NCBI GenBank assembly: GCA_947652615.1
Contig: CANTDX010000034.1
Location: 1-37,912, forward strand
Source: an uncultured Dorea sp.
GTDB taxonomy: Bacteria; Bacillota; Clostridia; Lachnospirales; Lachnospiraceae
Reading direction: 5' to 3'
Length of the DNA: 37,912 nucleotides
Below the pieces are notes generated by a model that ran no database searches, was not told the DNA's origin, and saw only the letters and a program-made list of their open reading frames with translations. The stretch's first letter is position 1. Each line of letters begins with the position of its first letter. Shown here piece after piece: positions 9,641-18,172 of the stretch. Both the position numbers and the translations under genes were made by a program.

Positions 9641-10018
9641 ATGAGAAAGAGAAGTATTAAGAATACCAGAGTCAATACGGAAGTACAGCGGGAGCTAAGT
9701 AATATCATAAGAAATATGAAGGATCCCCGTGTCGCGCCATGGACTTCGGTGGTTGCGGCAGAGGTGGCTCCGGACCTTAAGACCTGCAAGGCTTATATCA
9801 GCGTGCTGGGAGACGGGAAGGCGCAGGAAGATACCATCAGGGGTCTTGAGAGTGCGGAAGGTTATATCCGGCGGGAGTTGGCGCATACGCTGAATATGCG
9901 TAATACGCCGGAGATACGTTTTATATTGGATCAGTCGATCGAATATGGAGTCAATATGTCGAAGAAGATTGATGAAGTGAACAGGAATATGACAGAGGGA
10001 GATGCAGATGCTGAATAA
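9641..10018 (+). CDS. rbfA: 30S ribosome-binding factor RbfA
   Basis: RbfA acts in late 30S maturation and 16S 5'-end processing. The 125-residue product shows the single KH-like domain (TEVQRELSNIIRNMKDPRV, CKAYISVLGDGKAQEDTIRGL, RNTPEIRFILDQSIEYG). AAGGAG lies 8 nt before the ATG. The gene sits between infB and the DHH gene, whose start codon lies inside its last codons. Confidence 0.95.
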   Translation: MRKRSIKNTRVNTEVQRELSNIIRNMKDPRVAPWTSVVAAEVAPDLKTCKAYISVLGDGKAQEDTIRGLESAEGYIRRELAHTLNMRNTPEIRFILDQSIEYGVNMSKKIDEVNRNMTEGDADAE

Positions 10019-10949
10019 AATTCTGAAAGATGCTGTGACTGTTGCCATTGGCGGACACATCCGTCCGGATGGAGACTGTGTGGGTTCGTGCATGGGACTA
10101 TACCAGTATATCAAGGATAATTATAAGGATAAGAGAGTCGATGTGTATCTGGAAGAGATTCCAGATGCATACAGATGCCTTAAGGGTACGGAAGAGATAC
10201 GCCATGAGATTCCCAAGGATACGGAATATGACCTTTTTATCTGCCTGGATTGCGGGGATAAGGACCGGCTTGGCTTTTCCGTTCCGTTGTTCGAGCGGGC
10301 GAAGCAGACGTATTGCATTGATCATCATATCAGCAACGAAGGATTTGCCGGGGACAGCTATATTGTGCCGGACGCCAGCTCTACTTCGGAGCTTATTTAC
10401 GATCTGATGGATGAAGAGTGCATTTCCCTTGATACGGCGACTGCGCTTTACCTGGGGATTGTGCACGATACCGGCGTCTTTCAGTATTCCTGTGCGGCTC
10501 CTTCCACCTTCCGGGCGGCGGCTAAGCTGCTTGAGAAGGGTGTGGATGCGCCTAAGCTCATTCAGGATACATATTATGAGAAGACCTATGCCCAGAATCA
10601 GATCTTGGGAAGGACGCTGCTTGAGAGTATCCTGTTCATGGATAAGGCCTGTATCGCTTCTTATATAACGAAGAAGACGATGGATTTCTATGGTGTGGAT
10701 GTGAAGGACTTAGACGGGATCGTGAGTCAGTTAAGGACTACGAAGGGCGTGGAGGTTGCGATCTTCATGTATGAGCTGGAGACCAATGTCTATAAGGTAA
10801 GTCTAAGGTCCAAGGAGCGGGTGGACGTGAGCCGGATCGCGAAGTATTTTGGCGGCGGCGGACATAAGAAGGCTGCGGGCCTGACCATGAGAGGCACCTA
10901 TTACGATGTGCTCAACAATCTGTCAGAGCAGATAGAGCTCCAGCTATAG
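10008..10949 (+). CDS. DHH-family phosphoesterase (NrnA-type oligoribonuclease/pAp phosphatase)
   Basis: A 313-residue DHH/DHHA1 protein. Metal-binding motifs are visible: HIRPDGD (17-23), D-C-G-D around LDCGDKDRLG, DHH (105-107), and the DHHA1 substrate motif GGGGHKKAAG (282-291). NrnA homologues degrade short oligoribonucleotides and dephosphorylate pAp; some relatives act on cyclic dinucleotide intermediates. ATG 10008 is preferred to ATG 10002 because the GAGGGA box (about 9994-9999) gives better spacing. It overlaps rbfA by 11 nt and precedes truB, a common Firmicute arrangement. Confidence 0.92.
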   Translation: MLNKILKDAVTVAIGGHIRPDGDCVGSCMGLYQYIKDNYKDKRVDVYLEEIPDAYRCLKGTEEIRHEIPKDTEYDLFICLDCGDKDRLGFSVPLFERAKQTYCIDHHISNEGFAGDSYIVPDASSTSELIYDLMDEECISLDTATALYLGIVHDTGVFQYSCAAPSTFRAAAKLLEKGVDAPKLIQDTYYEKTYAQNQILGRTLLESILFMDKACIASYITKKTMDFYGVDVKDLDGIVSQLRTTKGVEVAIFMYELETNVYKVSLRSKERVDVSRIAKYFGGGGHKKAAGLTMRGTYYDVLNNLSEQIELQL

Positions 10950-10974
10950 AAGACTACAGAAGGGCAGGACAAAA

Positions 10975-11895
10975 GTGGACGACATGATACATGGTATTTT
11001 AAACGTGTACAAGGAGAAGGGCTATACCTCTCATGATGTGGTGGCGAAGCTTAGAGGAATCACAGGGCAGAGGAAGATCGGCCATACGGGGACGTTAGAC
11101 CCTGATGCCGAAGGCGTTCTGCCGGTGTGCCTTGGAAGAGGCACGAAGCTCTGTGATCTGTTGACCGACAGGGATAAGACCTATGAGACGGTGCTGCTTC
11201 TAGGACGGGTGACAGACACGCAGGACATCAGCGGTACGGTGCTTAAGAGCCAGGATATTTCCGGTATCAGCGAGGAGTCCGTAAGGGCGGCGACAGCAGG
11301 CTTTGTCGGCGGGTATGAGCAGATACCGCCTATGTATTCGGCGCTTAAGGTCAACGGAAAGAAGCTTTATGAGCTTGCGAGAGAAGGTATAGAGATCGAA
11401 CGAAAGGCGAGGGCTGTTAAGATCTACGGGATCGATTTTATTTCCATGGAGCTTCCCAGGGTGAAGCTGCGGGTACAGTGTTCCAAGGGTACCTATATAC
11501 GGACTCTGTGCCACGATATCGGAATGAAGCTTGGCTGCGGAGGGTGTATGGAGGAGCTGACCCGCACCCGCGCAGGGCAGTTTACTCTGGAGACGAGCCT
11601 GACGCTCTCCGAGATCGCGCTGAGGAAGCAGGAGGGGCGCCTGATGGACGCGGTGATTCCTGTGGATGCGGTGTTTGAAGATTATCCCAGGCTTACCGTC
11701 CGGAAGGACTGGGAGAAGACGGCGAAGAATGGCAATCCGCTGCCAGGGAAGGCGTTTGCCGGTATGGACGGCGCAGATCATTGCCGGGGCAATGTAAGAA
11801 TCTACGATGAGAGCGGGCAGTTTCTCTCGGTCAGCCGCTGGCGGGAGGAAAGAGACGAATATCATATCATAAAGATGTTTTATGTGCCTCAATAA
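10975..11895 (+). CDS. truB: tRNA pseudouridine(55) synthase TruB
   Basis: Isomerises U55 in the T-loop of tRNAs. The 306-residue protein begins with the family block GILNVYKEKGYTSHDVV and has GTLDPDAEGVLPVCLG with the catalytic Asp at about residue 42. Further family blocks are KTYETVLLLGRVTDTQDISG, YSALKVNGKKLYELAR and CSKGTYIRTLCHDIG. GTG 10975 is chosen because GGGCAGG lies 6 nt upstream. ATG 10984, three codons later, is a plausible alternative. Confidence 0.95.
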   Translation: MDDMIHGILNVYKEKGYTSHDVVAKLRGITGQRKIGHTGTLDPDAEGVLPVCLGRGTKLCDLLTDRDKTYETVLLLGRVTDTQDISGTVLKSQDISGISEESVRAATAGFVGGYEQIPPMYSALKVNGKKLYELAREGIEIERKARAVKIYGIDFISMELPRVKLRVQCSKGTYIRTLCHDIGMKLGCGGCMEELTRTRAGQFTLETSLTLSEIALRKQEGRLMDAVIPVDAVFEDYPRLTVRKDWEKTAKNGNPLPGKAFAGMDGADHCRGNVRIYDESGQFLSVSRWREERDEYHIIKMFYVPQ

Positions 11896-11928
11896 GCTGT
11901 TTGAGGATACATGTGAAGAGGGACAATT

Positions 11929-12855
11929 ATGCAATACATCAACAGACTGTCCGACTACGTGGACAGCAGGGAATCAGCAGTGACCTTCGGTAAATTTGAC
12001 GGCCTGCATAAGGGGCATCAGAAGCTTATTGAGAAGGTGCGGGAATTGAGCGCCGGAGAAGAACTTGCCGGTATTGTGTGTGCATTTGACATGAGACCGC
12101 TGTGGGAACGTACAGGAAAGATACCGCAAATGCTGATGACGCCGGAGGAAAAGCAGAGATATCTGGGCGGGAAGGCCGGGACGCTGGTGAACTGTCCCTT
12201 TAGCGAGGCTTTTAGGCAGATTGAGGCAGAAGCTTTTATCAGGGATATCATATGCGGAACGTTTCATGCGAGATATGTGGTAGTCGGGACGGATTTTCAG
12301 TTTGGTCATCACAAACGGGGGGATATTGGGATGCTTCGCCAATATGCCGGTGAGTACGGATATGAGCCGATTGTGATCGAGAAAGAGAGATACGGAGACC
12401 GTATCATCAGCAGCACCTATATCAAGGAGCTTCTAAGTCAGGGAGATATCCGTACGGTATCTGCTCTGCTTGGATATCACTATGGGATTACTGGGACGGT
12501 GGAGCATGGCAGGAAGCTTGGAAGAACGCTTGGATTCCCGACATTCAATGTGGAATGGCCAAGGGAGAAGCTGGCGCCGCCTTGGGGAGTGTACTTGAGT
12601 GATATACTGGTCGACGGGCAGTGGTTCCACGGAATCTCTAATGTGGGCGTAAAGCCGACGGTGAGCAGGAAAGAGAGAGTGTTGATCGAAAGTTTCTTGT
12701 TTGGCTATCAGGGCGAGGCATACGGTAAAGAAGTTACTGTAAGATTACTTCAATTCCGGCGTGCGGAGCGGGCATTTGCAAGTGTGGAGGAGCTTCGGGC
12801 ATGTATCGGCCGGGATGTTGAGTACGGGAAGCATTTTTTCGCGAATGAGGTGTAA
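11929..12855 (+). CDS. ribF: bifunctional riboflavin kinase/FAD synthetase RibF
   Basis: Makes FMN and FAD from riboflavin. The 308-residue protein has the N-terminal nucleotidyltransferase domain (VTFGKFDGLHKGHQ, VVGTDFQFGHHKRGD, ISSTYIKELLSQGDI) and the C-terminal flavokinase domain (HGRKLGRTLGFPTFNVEW, GISNVGVKPT, FLFGYQGEAYGKEV). GAGGG precedes the ATG. It is the last gene of the infB-rbfA-truB-ribF group. A weak hairpin CCTCAA/TTGAGG (11887-11906) lies over the truB stop. Confidence 0.95.
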   Translation: MQYINRLSDYVDSRESAVTFGKFDGLHKGHQKLIEKVRELSAGEELAGIVCAFDMRPLWERTGKIPQMLMTPEEKQRYLGGKAGTLVNCPFSEAFRQIEAEAFIRDIICGTFHARYVVVGTDFQFGHHKRGDIGMLRQYAGEYGYEPIVIEKERYGDRIISSTYIKELLSQGDIRTVSALLGYHYGITGTVEHGRKLGRTLGFPTFNVEWPREKLAPPWGVYLSDILVDGQWFHGISNVGVKPTVSRKERVLIESFLFGYQGEAYGKEVTVRLLQFRRAERAFASVEELRACIGRDVEYGKHFFANEV

Positions 12856-12867
12856 AGGAGAATACGA

Positions 12868-14520
12868 ATGAGTATCACAACGATTTTTTCGCTGTTGGGC
12901 GGGCTTGGCTTCTTCCTGTATGGAATGAAGCTGATGAGCGAGGGGCTTGAGAAGGCGGCCGGAGCCAAGATGCGGAGTATACTGGAGTTTTTTACCAAGA
13001 ACCGGTTCATTGGAATGGTGGTGGGAATCATTTTCACGGCGATCATTCAGTCTTCCAATGCCACAACGGTAATGGTTGTCAGTTTTGTTAATTCAGGCCT
13101 TATGAATCTGATGCAGGCGTCAGGGGTGATCCTGGGCGCTAATATCGGTACGACGGTCACCGGGCAGCTAATCGCGTTCAATCTGTCGGATATCGCGCCT
13201 CTAGTGGTGATCATCGGCGTCGTGATGGTAATGTTTTTCAAGGAACAGGGGGTCAAGAAGATCGGTGAAGTAATCCTGGGCTTTGGTGTTCTGTTCATGG
13301 GACTGAGCATCATGGGCGACAGTATGGCAGCGGTGAAGGAGTCGCCAAGGATCATAGAGTTCCTGTCGTCTCTTACCAATCCATTTGCGGCGATCCTGAC
13401 CGGTTTTGCGATTACGGCGATCCTGCAAAGCTCTTCGGCAACGGTAGGCATCATCCTTCTGATGGTATCCCAGAATCTTCTGGATTTTGCTATCTGCCCG
13501 TTTATGATCCTGGGGTGCAACATCGGCTCCTGTGTGTCTGCGCTGGTTGCGAGCTTGAGCGGCAAGAAGGATGCGAAGCGGGCGGCCATGATTCATTTCC
13601 TGTTTAATGTGATCGGGTCGGCGATCATGTTCGTCGTCCTTCTGCTTGCCCTCAGACCGTTTACGGATATGATGCTCTATATCTCAGGAGGGAATCTGGC
13701 GAGGGCTGTTGCCAATGTACATACGCTGATGAAGGTTGTCGAGGTGGCGATGCTGTTCCCGTTCATGGGATGGATCGTGAAGGCGACCTACCGGATCGTT
13801 CCCGGGGATGACACGGTTTCTGCGGAAGACGAATATGAGCTGCCGTTTATCGGCGGCGGCAAGATCCTGTCGTCAACTACGGCCGTGGTGAACGGGATCG
13901 CCGAAATCGAGCATATGGGAAGAGTCGCCATGCAGAATCTGAAAGTGTCCATGGATGTGCTGTGCAACCCGGATGAGGAGAAGATCAAGGAGGTCTACCG
14001 CAGGGAAGCCTACATTGATTATATGAACCGCAAGATTACGGATTATCTGGTGCGCGCCAATGAGCTTGTGCTGCCGATCGCGGATGAGCGGCTGATCGGA
14101 GGATTGTTCCATGTGGTGAATGATATCGAGCGTATCGGGGATCATGCGGAGAATTTTGCCGATTCTGCCAAATCCCGGCTGGAGCAGCAGGTGCCTTTCA
14201 GCGACAAGGCGAAGCGCCAGCTTCAGGAGCTGAATGCGAAATCCGTGAAGATATTGGAGTATTCTCTTGAGATGTTCAAGAACCGGAACTATAAGCATAT
14301 GGAGGAGATTCTGCAGTTGGAGGACGAGATCGATGCTATGGAGAAGAAGCTGCAGAATTCTCATGTGAAACGTCTGACGAAGAATAAATGTACCCCGGAA
14401 GCGGGCATGATGTTCTCAGATACGATTTCAGGTCTGGAGCGTGTGGGCGACCATGCGACCAACATTGCGTTTGCCATATTAGAGCCGGCTTCTTCGATGG
14501 ATGACGATGACGAGGATTAA
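12868..14520 (+). CDS. Na/Pi cotransporter family protein with PhoU-like C-terminal domain
   Basis: A 550-residue inner-membrane protein related to NptA/YjbB-type sodium-phosphate cotransporters. The two inverted membrane repeats carry the hallmark motifs QSSNATT (about 52-58) and QSSSAT (about 188-193), each followed by a hydrophobic helix. A cytoplasmic PhoU-like helical domain occupies about 350-540 (IERIGDHAENFADSAKSRLEQQ and LERVGDHATNIAFAILEP). AAGGAG lies 7 nt before the ATG, and the gene starts 12 nt after ribF, so it may be cotranscribed with it. Direction of phosphate transport is not decided by sequence. Confidence 0.92.
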   Translation: MSITTIFSLLGGLGFFLYGMKLMSEGLEKAAGAKMRSILEFFTKNRFIGMVVGIIFTAIIQSSNATTVMVVSFVNSGLMNLMQASGVILGANIGTTVTGQLIAFNLSDIAPLVVIIGVVMVMFFKEQGVKKIGEVILGFGVLFMGLSIMGDSMAAVKESPRIIEFLSSLTNPFAAILTGFAITAILQSSSATVGIILLMVSQNLLDFAICPFMILGCNIGSCVSALVASLSGKKDAKRAAMIHFLFNVIGSAIMFVVLLLALRPFTDMMLYISGGNLARAVANVHTLMKVVEVAMLFPFMGWIVKATYRIVPGDDTVSAEDEYELPFIGGGKILSSTTAVVNGIAEIEHMGRVAMQNLKVSMDVLCNPDEEKIKEVYRREAYIDYMNRKITDYLVRANELVLPIADERLIGGLFHVVNDIERIGDHAENFADSAKSRLEQQVPFSDKAKRQLQELNAKSVKILEYSLEMFKNRNYKHMEEILQLEDEIDAMEKKLQNSHVKRLTKNKCTPEAGMMFSDTISGLERVGDHATNIAFAILEPASSMDDDDED

Positions 14521-14533
14521 GGGGAAATAAGTC

Positions 14534-14562
14534 TTTACAGCCGTCGGGTATTGTGCTATACT
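14534..14562 (+). promoter_or_regulatory. sigma-A promoter for rpsO-pnp
   Basis: TTTACA (14534-14539), a 17-nt spacer and TATACT (14557-14562). It is 13 nt after the transporter stop and about 112 nt before the rpsO ATG. Confidence 0.8.
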
Positions 14563-14568
14563 TGTTAA

Positions 14569-14673
14569 CTGTGAGAGCCGATGTTCGGTAAATGGAAGCT
14601 CCAACCATTACTTAATATCAGGCGTATTTTATAAGGACCGGAAGAGGTCTTAAGATTTAAGGAGGATAAAAGC
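14569..14673 (+). promoter_or_regulatory. structured rpsO leader, candidate S15 autoregulatory site
   Basis: The predicted leader has a CCGA-TGT-TCGG hairpin flanked by GAG and CTC (about 14573-14603). A second stem, TAAG(G)ACC with GGTCTTA and loop GGAAGA, follows (about 14632-14653) and ends 7 nt before the AAGGAGG ribosome binding site. S15 autoregulation through structured leaders is known in several bacterial groups. That this leader does so is inference. Confidence 0.45.
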
Positions 14674-14940
14674 ATGATTACAAAGCAGCAGAAAGAGCAG
14701 ATCGTAGCAGATTACGGAAGGACAGCCGGGGATACAGGTTCACCGGAGGTACAGATTGCGATTCTGACAGCAAGGATCAATGATCTGACAGAGCATTTCA
14801 AGAATAACCCGAAGGATCATCATTCAAGAAGGGGTCTTCTTAAGATGGTCGGACAGAGAAGAGGTCTTCTGGCATATCTGAAGAAGACGGATATCGAGAG
14901 ATACCGTTCTCTGATCGAGAGATTAGGACTTAGAAAATAG
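14674..14940 (+). CDS. rpsO: 30S ribosomal protein S15
   Basis: An 88-residue primary 16S rRNA-binding protein. The conserved blocks [25 protein letters not shown] and [24 protein letters not shown] are intact. AAGGAGG lies 8-9 nt before the ATG. It is followed by pnp, as in many bacteria, with a strong palindrome between the two genes. Confidence 0.98.
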   Translation: MITKQQKEQIVADYGRTAGDTGSPEVQIAILTARINDLTEHFKNNPKDHHSRRGLLKMVGQRRGLLAYLKKTDIERYRSLIERLGLRK

Positions 14941-14950
14941 GAGTTTGGGG

Positions 14951-14978
14951 GGGCGCGGCAAATATATTTGCCGCGCCC
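14951..14978 (+). repeat. 28-nt perfect palindrome between rpsO and pnp
   Basis: GGGCGCGGCAAA (14951-14962), TATA, TTTGCCGCGCCC (14967-14978). No T-run follows (GTTATG), so it is a poor Rho-independent terminator. As RNA it is a very stable hairpin, a potential processing site or 3' stabiliser for rpsO mRNA and 5' control element for pnp. Confidence 0.85.
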
Positions 14979-15003
14979 GTTATGTGAATGTAAGGAGAAG
15001 ACT

Positions 15004-17091
15004 ATGTATAAAAGTTTTGAGATGGAGTTAGCCGGAAGAAAGCTCTGCGTAGATGTAGGCAGAGTGGCGAAGCAGGCCAACGGCGCGGTGTTGATGCATT
15101 ATGGGGAGACGACTGTATTGTGTACGGCTACGGCGTCCGAGAAGCCGAGGGAGGGGATTGATTTCTTCCCTCTCAGTGTAGAGTATAATGAGAGATTGTA
15201 TTCGGTAGGGAAGATTCCGGGAGGATTCAATAAGAGAGAGGGCAAGGCGTCTGAGAACGCGATCCTTACCTGCCGTGTGATCGACCGGCCGATGCGCCCG
15301 TTATTCCCCAAGGATTACCGCAATGATGTGACGCTTGAGAATCTGGTCATGTCCGTGGACCAGGATTGTTCTCCGGAGCTTACGGCGATGCTTGGAGCAG
15401 CGATTGCGACCAGTATCTCGGATATTCCGTTTGACGGTCCGATCTCTACCACGCAAGTAGGTCTGGTTGAGGATGAATTCGTATTTAACCCGACGGCGGC
15501 GCAGAAGGAAGTGTCGGATCTGGCGCTTACGGTTGCGTCCACGAAGGAGAAGGTGATCATGATCGAGGCGGGCGCCAATGAGGTGCCGGAGCAGAAGATG
15601 ATCGAGGCGATCTTCGCGGCTCATGAGATGAACCAGAAGGTAATCGCATTTATCGATACGATCGTGGCAGAGTGCGGCAGGCAGAAGCATGAGTATGAGA
15701 GCTGTGCCGTTCCGGAGGAATTATTCGCGGCAATCCGTGAGATCGTTCCGCCGGAGGCGATGGAAGAGGCAGTGTTCACGGATGAGAAGCAGGTAAGGGA
15801 AGAGAATATCCGTGAGATCACGGCGAAGTTAGAGGAAGCATTTGCTGAGAAAGAAGAATGGCTTGCGGTTCTTGGCGAAGCGGTATACCAGTACCAGAAG
15901 AAGACGGTCCGCAAGATGATCCTGAAGGACCACAAGCGTCCGGACGGCAGGGCGATCGACGAGATTCGGCCGCTGGATGCGGAGATCGACCTGATCCCGA
16001 GAGTCCATGGTTCGGCCATGTTTACCAGAGGACAGACGCAGATCTGTACGATTACCACGCTGGCGCCGCTTGCGGAGGCTCAGAGACTGGATGGGCTTGA
16101 CGAGGCGGAGACTTCCAAGAGATATATGCATCATTATAATTTCCCATCCTATTCCGTGGGTGAGACGAGGCCGTCCAGAGGTCCGGGACGCCGTGAGATC
16201 GGTCATGGTGCACTGGCAGAGCGCGCATTGATTCCGGTGCTTCCAAGCGAGGCGGAATTCCCGTATGCGATCCGCACCGTGTCCGAGACGTTCGAGTCCA
16301 ACGGTTCCACTTCTCAGGCGAGTATCTGTGCATCTTCTATGTCACTGATGACGGCTGGCGTGCCGATCAAGGCAGCGGTTGCAGGGATTTCCGCGGGACT
16401 TGTGACAGGAGAGACGGATGAGGATTATCTGGTGCTCACGGATATCCAGGGGCTTGAGGATTTCTTTGGGGATATGGATTTCAAGGTTGCCGGAACGCAT
16501 AAGGGTATTACGGCGATCCAGATGGATATCAAGATCCATGGCCTGACAAGACCGATCATCGAGGAGGCGATCGCGGCGACGAAGAAGGCGCGGACTTATA
16601 TACTTGACGAGGTGATGGCGAAGACGATCGAAGAGCCAAGACCGGAGGTAGGCCCGTATGCGCCGAAGATCATCCAGATGCAGATCGATCCGCAGAAGAT
16701 CGGCGATGTGGTGGGACAGCGCGGCAAGACGATCAACGCCATTATCGACCAGACCGGCGTGAAGATCGACATTACCGACGATGGTTCTGTGTCTATCTGC
16801 GGTACCGATGCGAAGAGCATGGAAGAAGCGCAGAAGATGATCTATATTATTGTTACGGATTTTGAAGCCGGACAGGTATTGGAAGGCAAGGTTGTCAGCA
16901 TTAAGGAATTCGGCGCGTTCCTTGAATTTGCGCCGGGCAAGGAAGGTATGGTGCATATCTCCAAGATCTCTAAGGGACGGATCAAGCAGGTGGAAGACGT
17001 GCTGACCCTGGGGGATGTGGTGAAGGTGGTATGCCTTGGAAAAGACAAGATGGGGCGGATTTCATTCAGTATGAAGGACGTGGCAGAATAA
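15004..17091 (+). CDS. pnp: polyribonucleotide nucleotidyltransferase (PNPase)
   Basis: Phosphorolytic 3'-5' exoribonuclease. The 695-residue protein has two RNase PH domains (GETTVLCTATASEKPREGIDF; FTRGQTQICTITTLAPLAEAQ; EFPYAIRTVSETFESNGSTSQAS), an alpha-helical linker, a KH domain with GQRGKTINAI, and an S1 domain (VLEGKVVSIKEFGAFLEFAPG). ATG 15004 is preceded at 6 nt by AAGGAG (14992-14997). An upstream in-frame start at 14968 lies inside the palindrome and is rejected. It forms a bicistronic unit with rpsO. Confidence 0.98.
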   Translation: MYKSFEMELAGRKLCVDVGRVAKQANGAVLMHYGETTVLCTATASEKPREGIDFFPLSVEYNERLYSVGKIPGGFNKREGKASENAILTCRVIDRPMRPLFPKDYRNDVTLENLVMSVDQDCSPELTAMLGAAIATSISDIPFDGPISTTQVGLVEDEFVFNPTAAQKEVSDLALTVASTKEKVIMIEAGANEVPEQKMIEAIFAAHEMNQKVIAFIDTIVAECGRQKHEYESCAVPEELFAAIREIVPPEAMEEAVFTDEKQVREENIREITAKLEEAFAEKEEWLAVLGEAVYQYQKKTVRKMILKDHKRPDGRAIDEIRPLDAEIDLIPRVHGSAMFTRGQTQICTITTLAPLAEAQRLDGLDEAETSKRYMHHYNFPSYSVGETRPSRGPGRREIGHGALAERALIPVLPSEAEFPYAIRTVSETFESNGSTSQASICASSMSLMTAGVPIKAAVAGISAGLVTGETDEDYLVLTDIQGLEDFFGDMDFKVAGTHKGITAIQMDIKIHGLTRPIIEEAIAATKKARTYILDEVMAKTIEEPRPEVGPYAPKIIQMQIDPQKIGDVVGQRGKTINAIIDQTGVKIDITDDGSVSICGTDAKSMEEAQKMIYIIVTDFEAGQVLEGKVVSIKEFGAFLEFAPGKEGMVHISKISKGRIKQVEDVLTLGDVVKVVCLGKDKMGRISFSMKDVAE

Positions 17092-17095
17092 ATTA

Positions 17096-17140
17096 CAAAT
17101 TGGGACGTAGTAAAATTCAATTTTACTACGTCCCAATTTG
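17096..17140 (+). terminator. 45-nt near-perfect palindrome after pnp (probable bidirectional hairpin)
   Basis: Two 22-nt arms (17096-17117 and 17119-17140) are perfect complements around a single C. The core is GGGACGTAGTAAAATT and its complement. It begins 4 nt after the pnp stop. It lacks a T-run outside the stem, although the arms end in AAATTG/CAATTT. It could terminate or stabilise pnp mRNA, or be a copy of a dispersed palindromic repeat. Confidence 0.65.
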
Positions 17141-17171
17141 CTATTTGCGGCGTACCGAAATGAAAAAAATG

Positions 17172-17199
17172 GTATATTTGTCAGGCTCGTACATATATT
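17172..17199 (+). promoter_or_regulatory. sigma-E-like promoter of the spoIIIA operon
   Basis: GTATATT (17172-17178), a 13-nt spacer and CATATATT (17192-17199) resemble the mother-cell sigma-E consensus (ATA-type -35 and CATA-type -10). It lies about 22 nt before the ATG of spoIIIAA. In B. subtilis this operon is sigma-E dependent. Confidence 0.65.
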
Positions 17200-17221
17200 G
17201 GGATAGAGAGGTGACAGTAAG

Positions 17222-18172
17222 ATGCAAAAAGACAGATTCATGAATGTCTTACCCCGCGGTATCCGCGCGGCAGTCGTAAGAGAGCGGATCCAGTATTCGC
17301 GGCTGCAGGAGCTTCGGCTGCGCGCAAAGAGGCCGCTGATACTCATATATGAGGGAAAAGAGCGGATCGTAAGGAACGAGCGGGATGAGCCTTATGTGGT
17401 CACGAAAGAGGAAGTAAGGGAGATGCTTGAGTATGTCAGCAATTATTCCTTATATGCGTACGAGCAGGAAATGAAGCAGGGATTTATTACGATTGAAGGA
17501 GGGCACAGGGTGGGAATGACGGGTCAGGCGATCATAGAAAACGGGAAGGTGAAAAATCTTAAGTTCATCTCATCCATCAACCTCAGAATGTCCCATGAGG
17601 TCTTAGGATGTGCGGATCTGATATTTCCGTATATTATCTATAAGGGAAAGCTCTGTCACACGCTGATCATATCGCCTCCGGGATGCGGAAAGACGACGCT
17701 TCTTCGGGATCTGGTGCGCCAGATCTCCGACGGAAATGAATGGATCCGCGGAATGGCAGTGGGAGTGGTGGATGAGCGGTCAGAGATCGGAGGCTGTTAT
17801 ATGGGGATCCCGCAGAACCAGCTTGGCATAAGGACGGATGTCCTGGACGGGTGTCCCAAGGCGGAGGGGATGAGTATGCTGATCCGTTCCATGAGCCCGG
17901 AGGTTCTGGCGGTGGATGAGATCGGAACGGCGGAAGATGTACATGCCATTGAGCATGCGATGCACTGCGGCTGCAAGATGATCGCCACAGCACATGCAGA
18001 TTCCATGGAGGAGTTGAGGAAGAAACCGATTTTTGACCGGATGGTTGCCCAGAGGCAGTTTGACCGGTATGTGGTGCTTAAGAACAGGGAACAGGTGGGA
18101 CAAGTAGGCAGTCTTTTTGACAGCCGGGGAAGCCTTCTCTATAGGGGGGAGGCGGTGGAAGCATGCTGCTGA
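17222..18172 (+). CDS. spoIIIAA: stage III sporulation protein AA (ATPase)
   Basis: A 316-residue secretion-type ATPase of the mother-cell SpoIIIA complex, which with SpoIIQ bridges to the forespore. The P-loop PPGCGKTTLLRDLVRQ (GCGKTT at 154-159) and a Walker B region (EVLAVDEIGTAED, about 228-240) are seen. GAGGTGA precedes the ATG. It is the first gene of an eight-gene operon and overlaps spoIIIAB by 10 nt. Confidence 0.96.
   Translation: MQKDRFMNVLPRGIRAAVVRERIQYSRLQELRLRAKRPLILIYEGKERIVRNERDEPYVVTKEEVREMLEYVSNYSLYAYEQEMKQGFITIEGGHRVGMTGQAIIENGKVKNLKFISSINLRMSHEVLGCADLIFPYIIYKGKLCHTLIISPPGCGKTTLLRDLVRQISDGNEWIRGMAVGVVDERSEIGGCYMGIPQNQLGIRTDVLDGCPKAEGMSMLIRSMSPEVLAVDEIGTAEDVHAIEHAMHCGCKMIATAHADSMEELRKKPIFDRMVAQRQFDRYVVLKNREQVGQVGSLFDSRGSLLYRGEAVEACC

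Noticed and set aside
11887..11906. Hairpin CCTCAA/TTGAGG at the truB stop as a terminator
   Set aside because: Short 6-bp stem with no T-run and ribF immediately downstream.
14968..15003. 12-codon extension of PNPase
   Set aside because: It starts inside the rpsO-pnp palindrome with no ribosome binding site; ATG 15004 follows AAGGAG.
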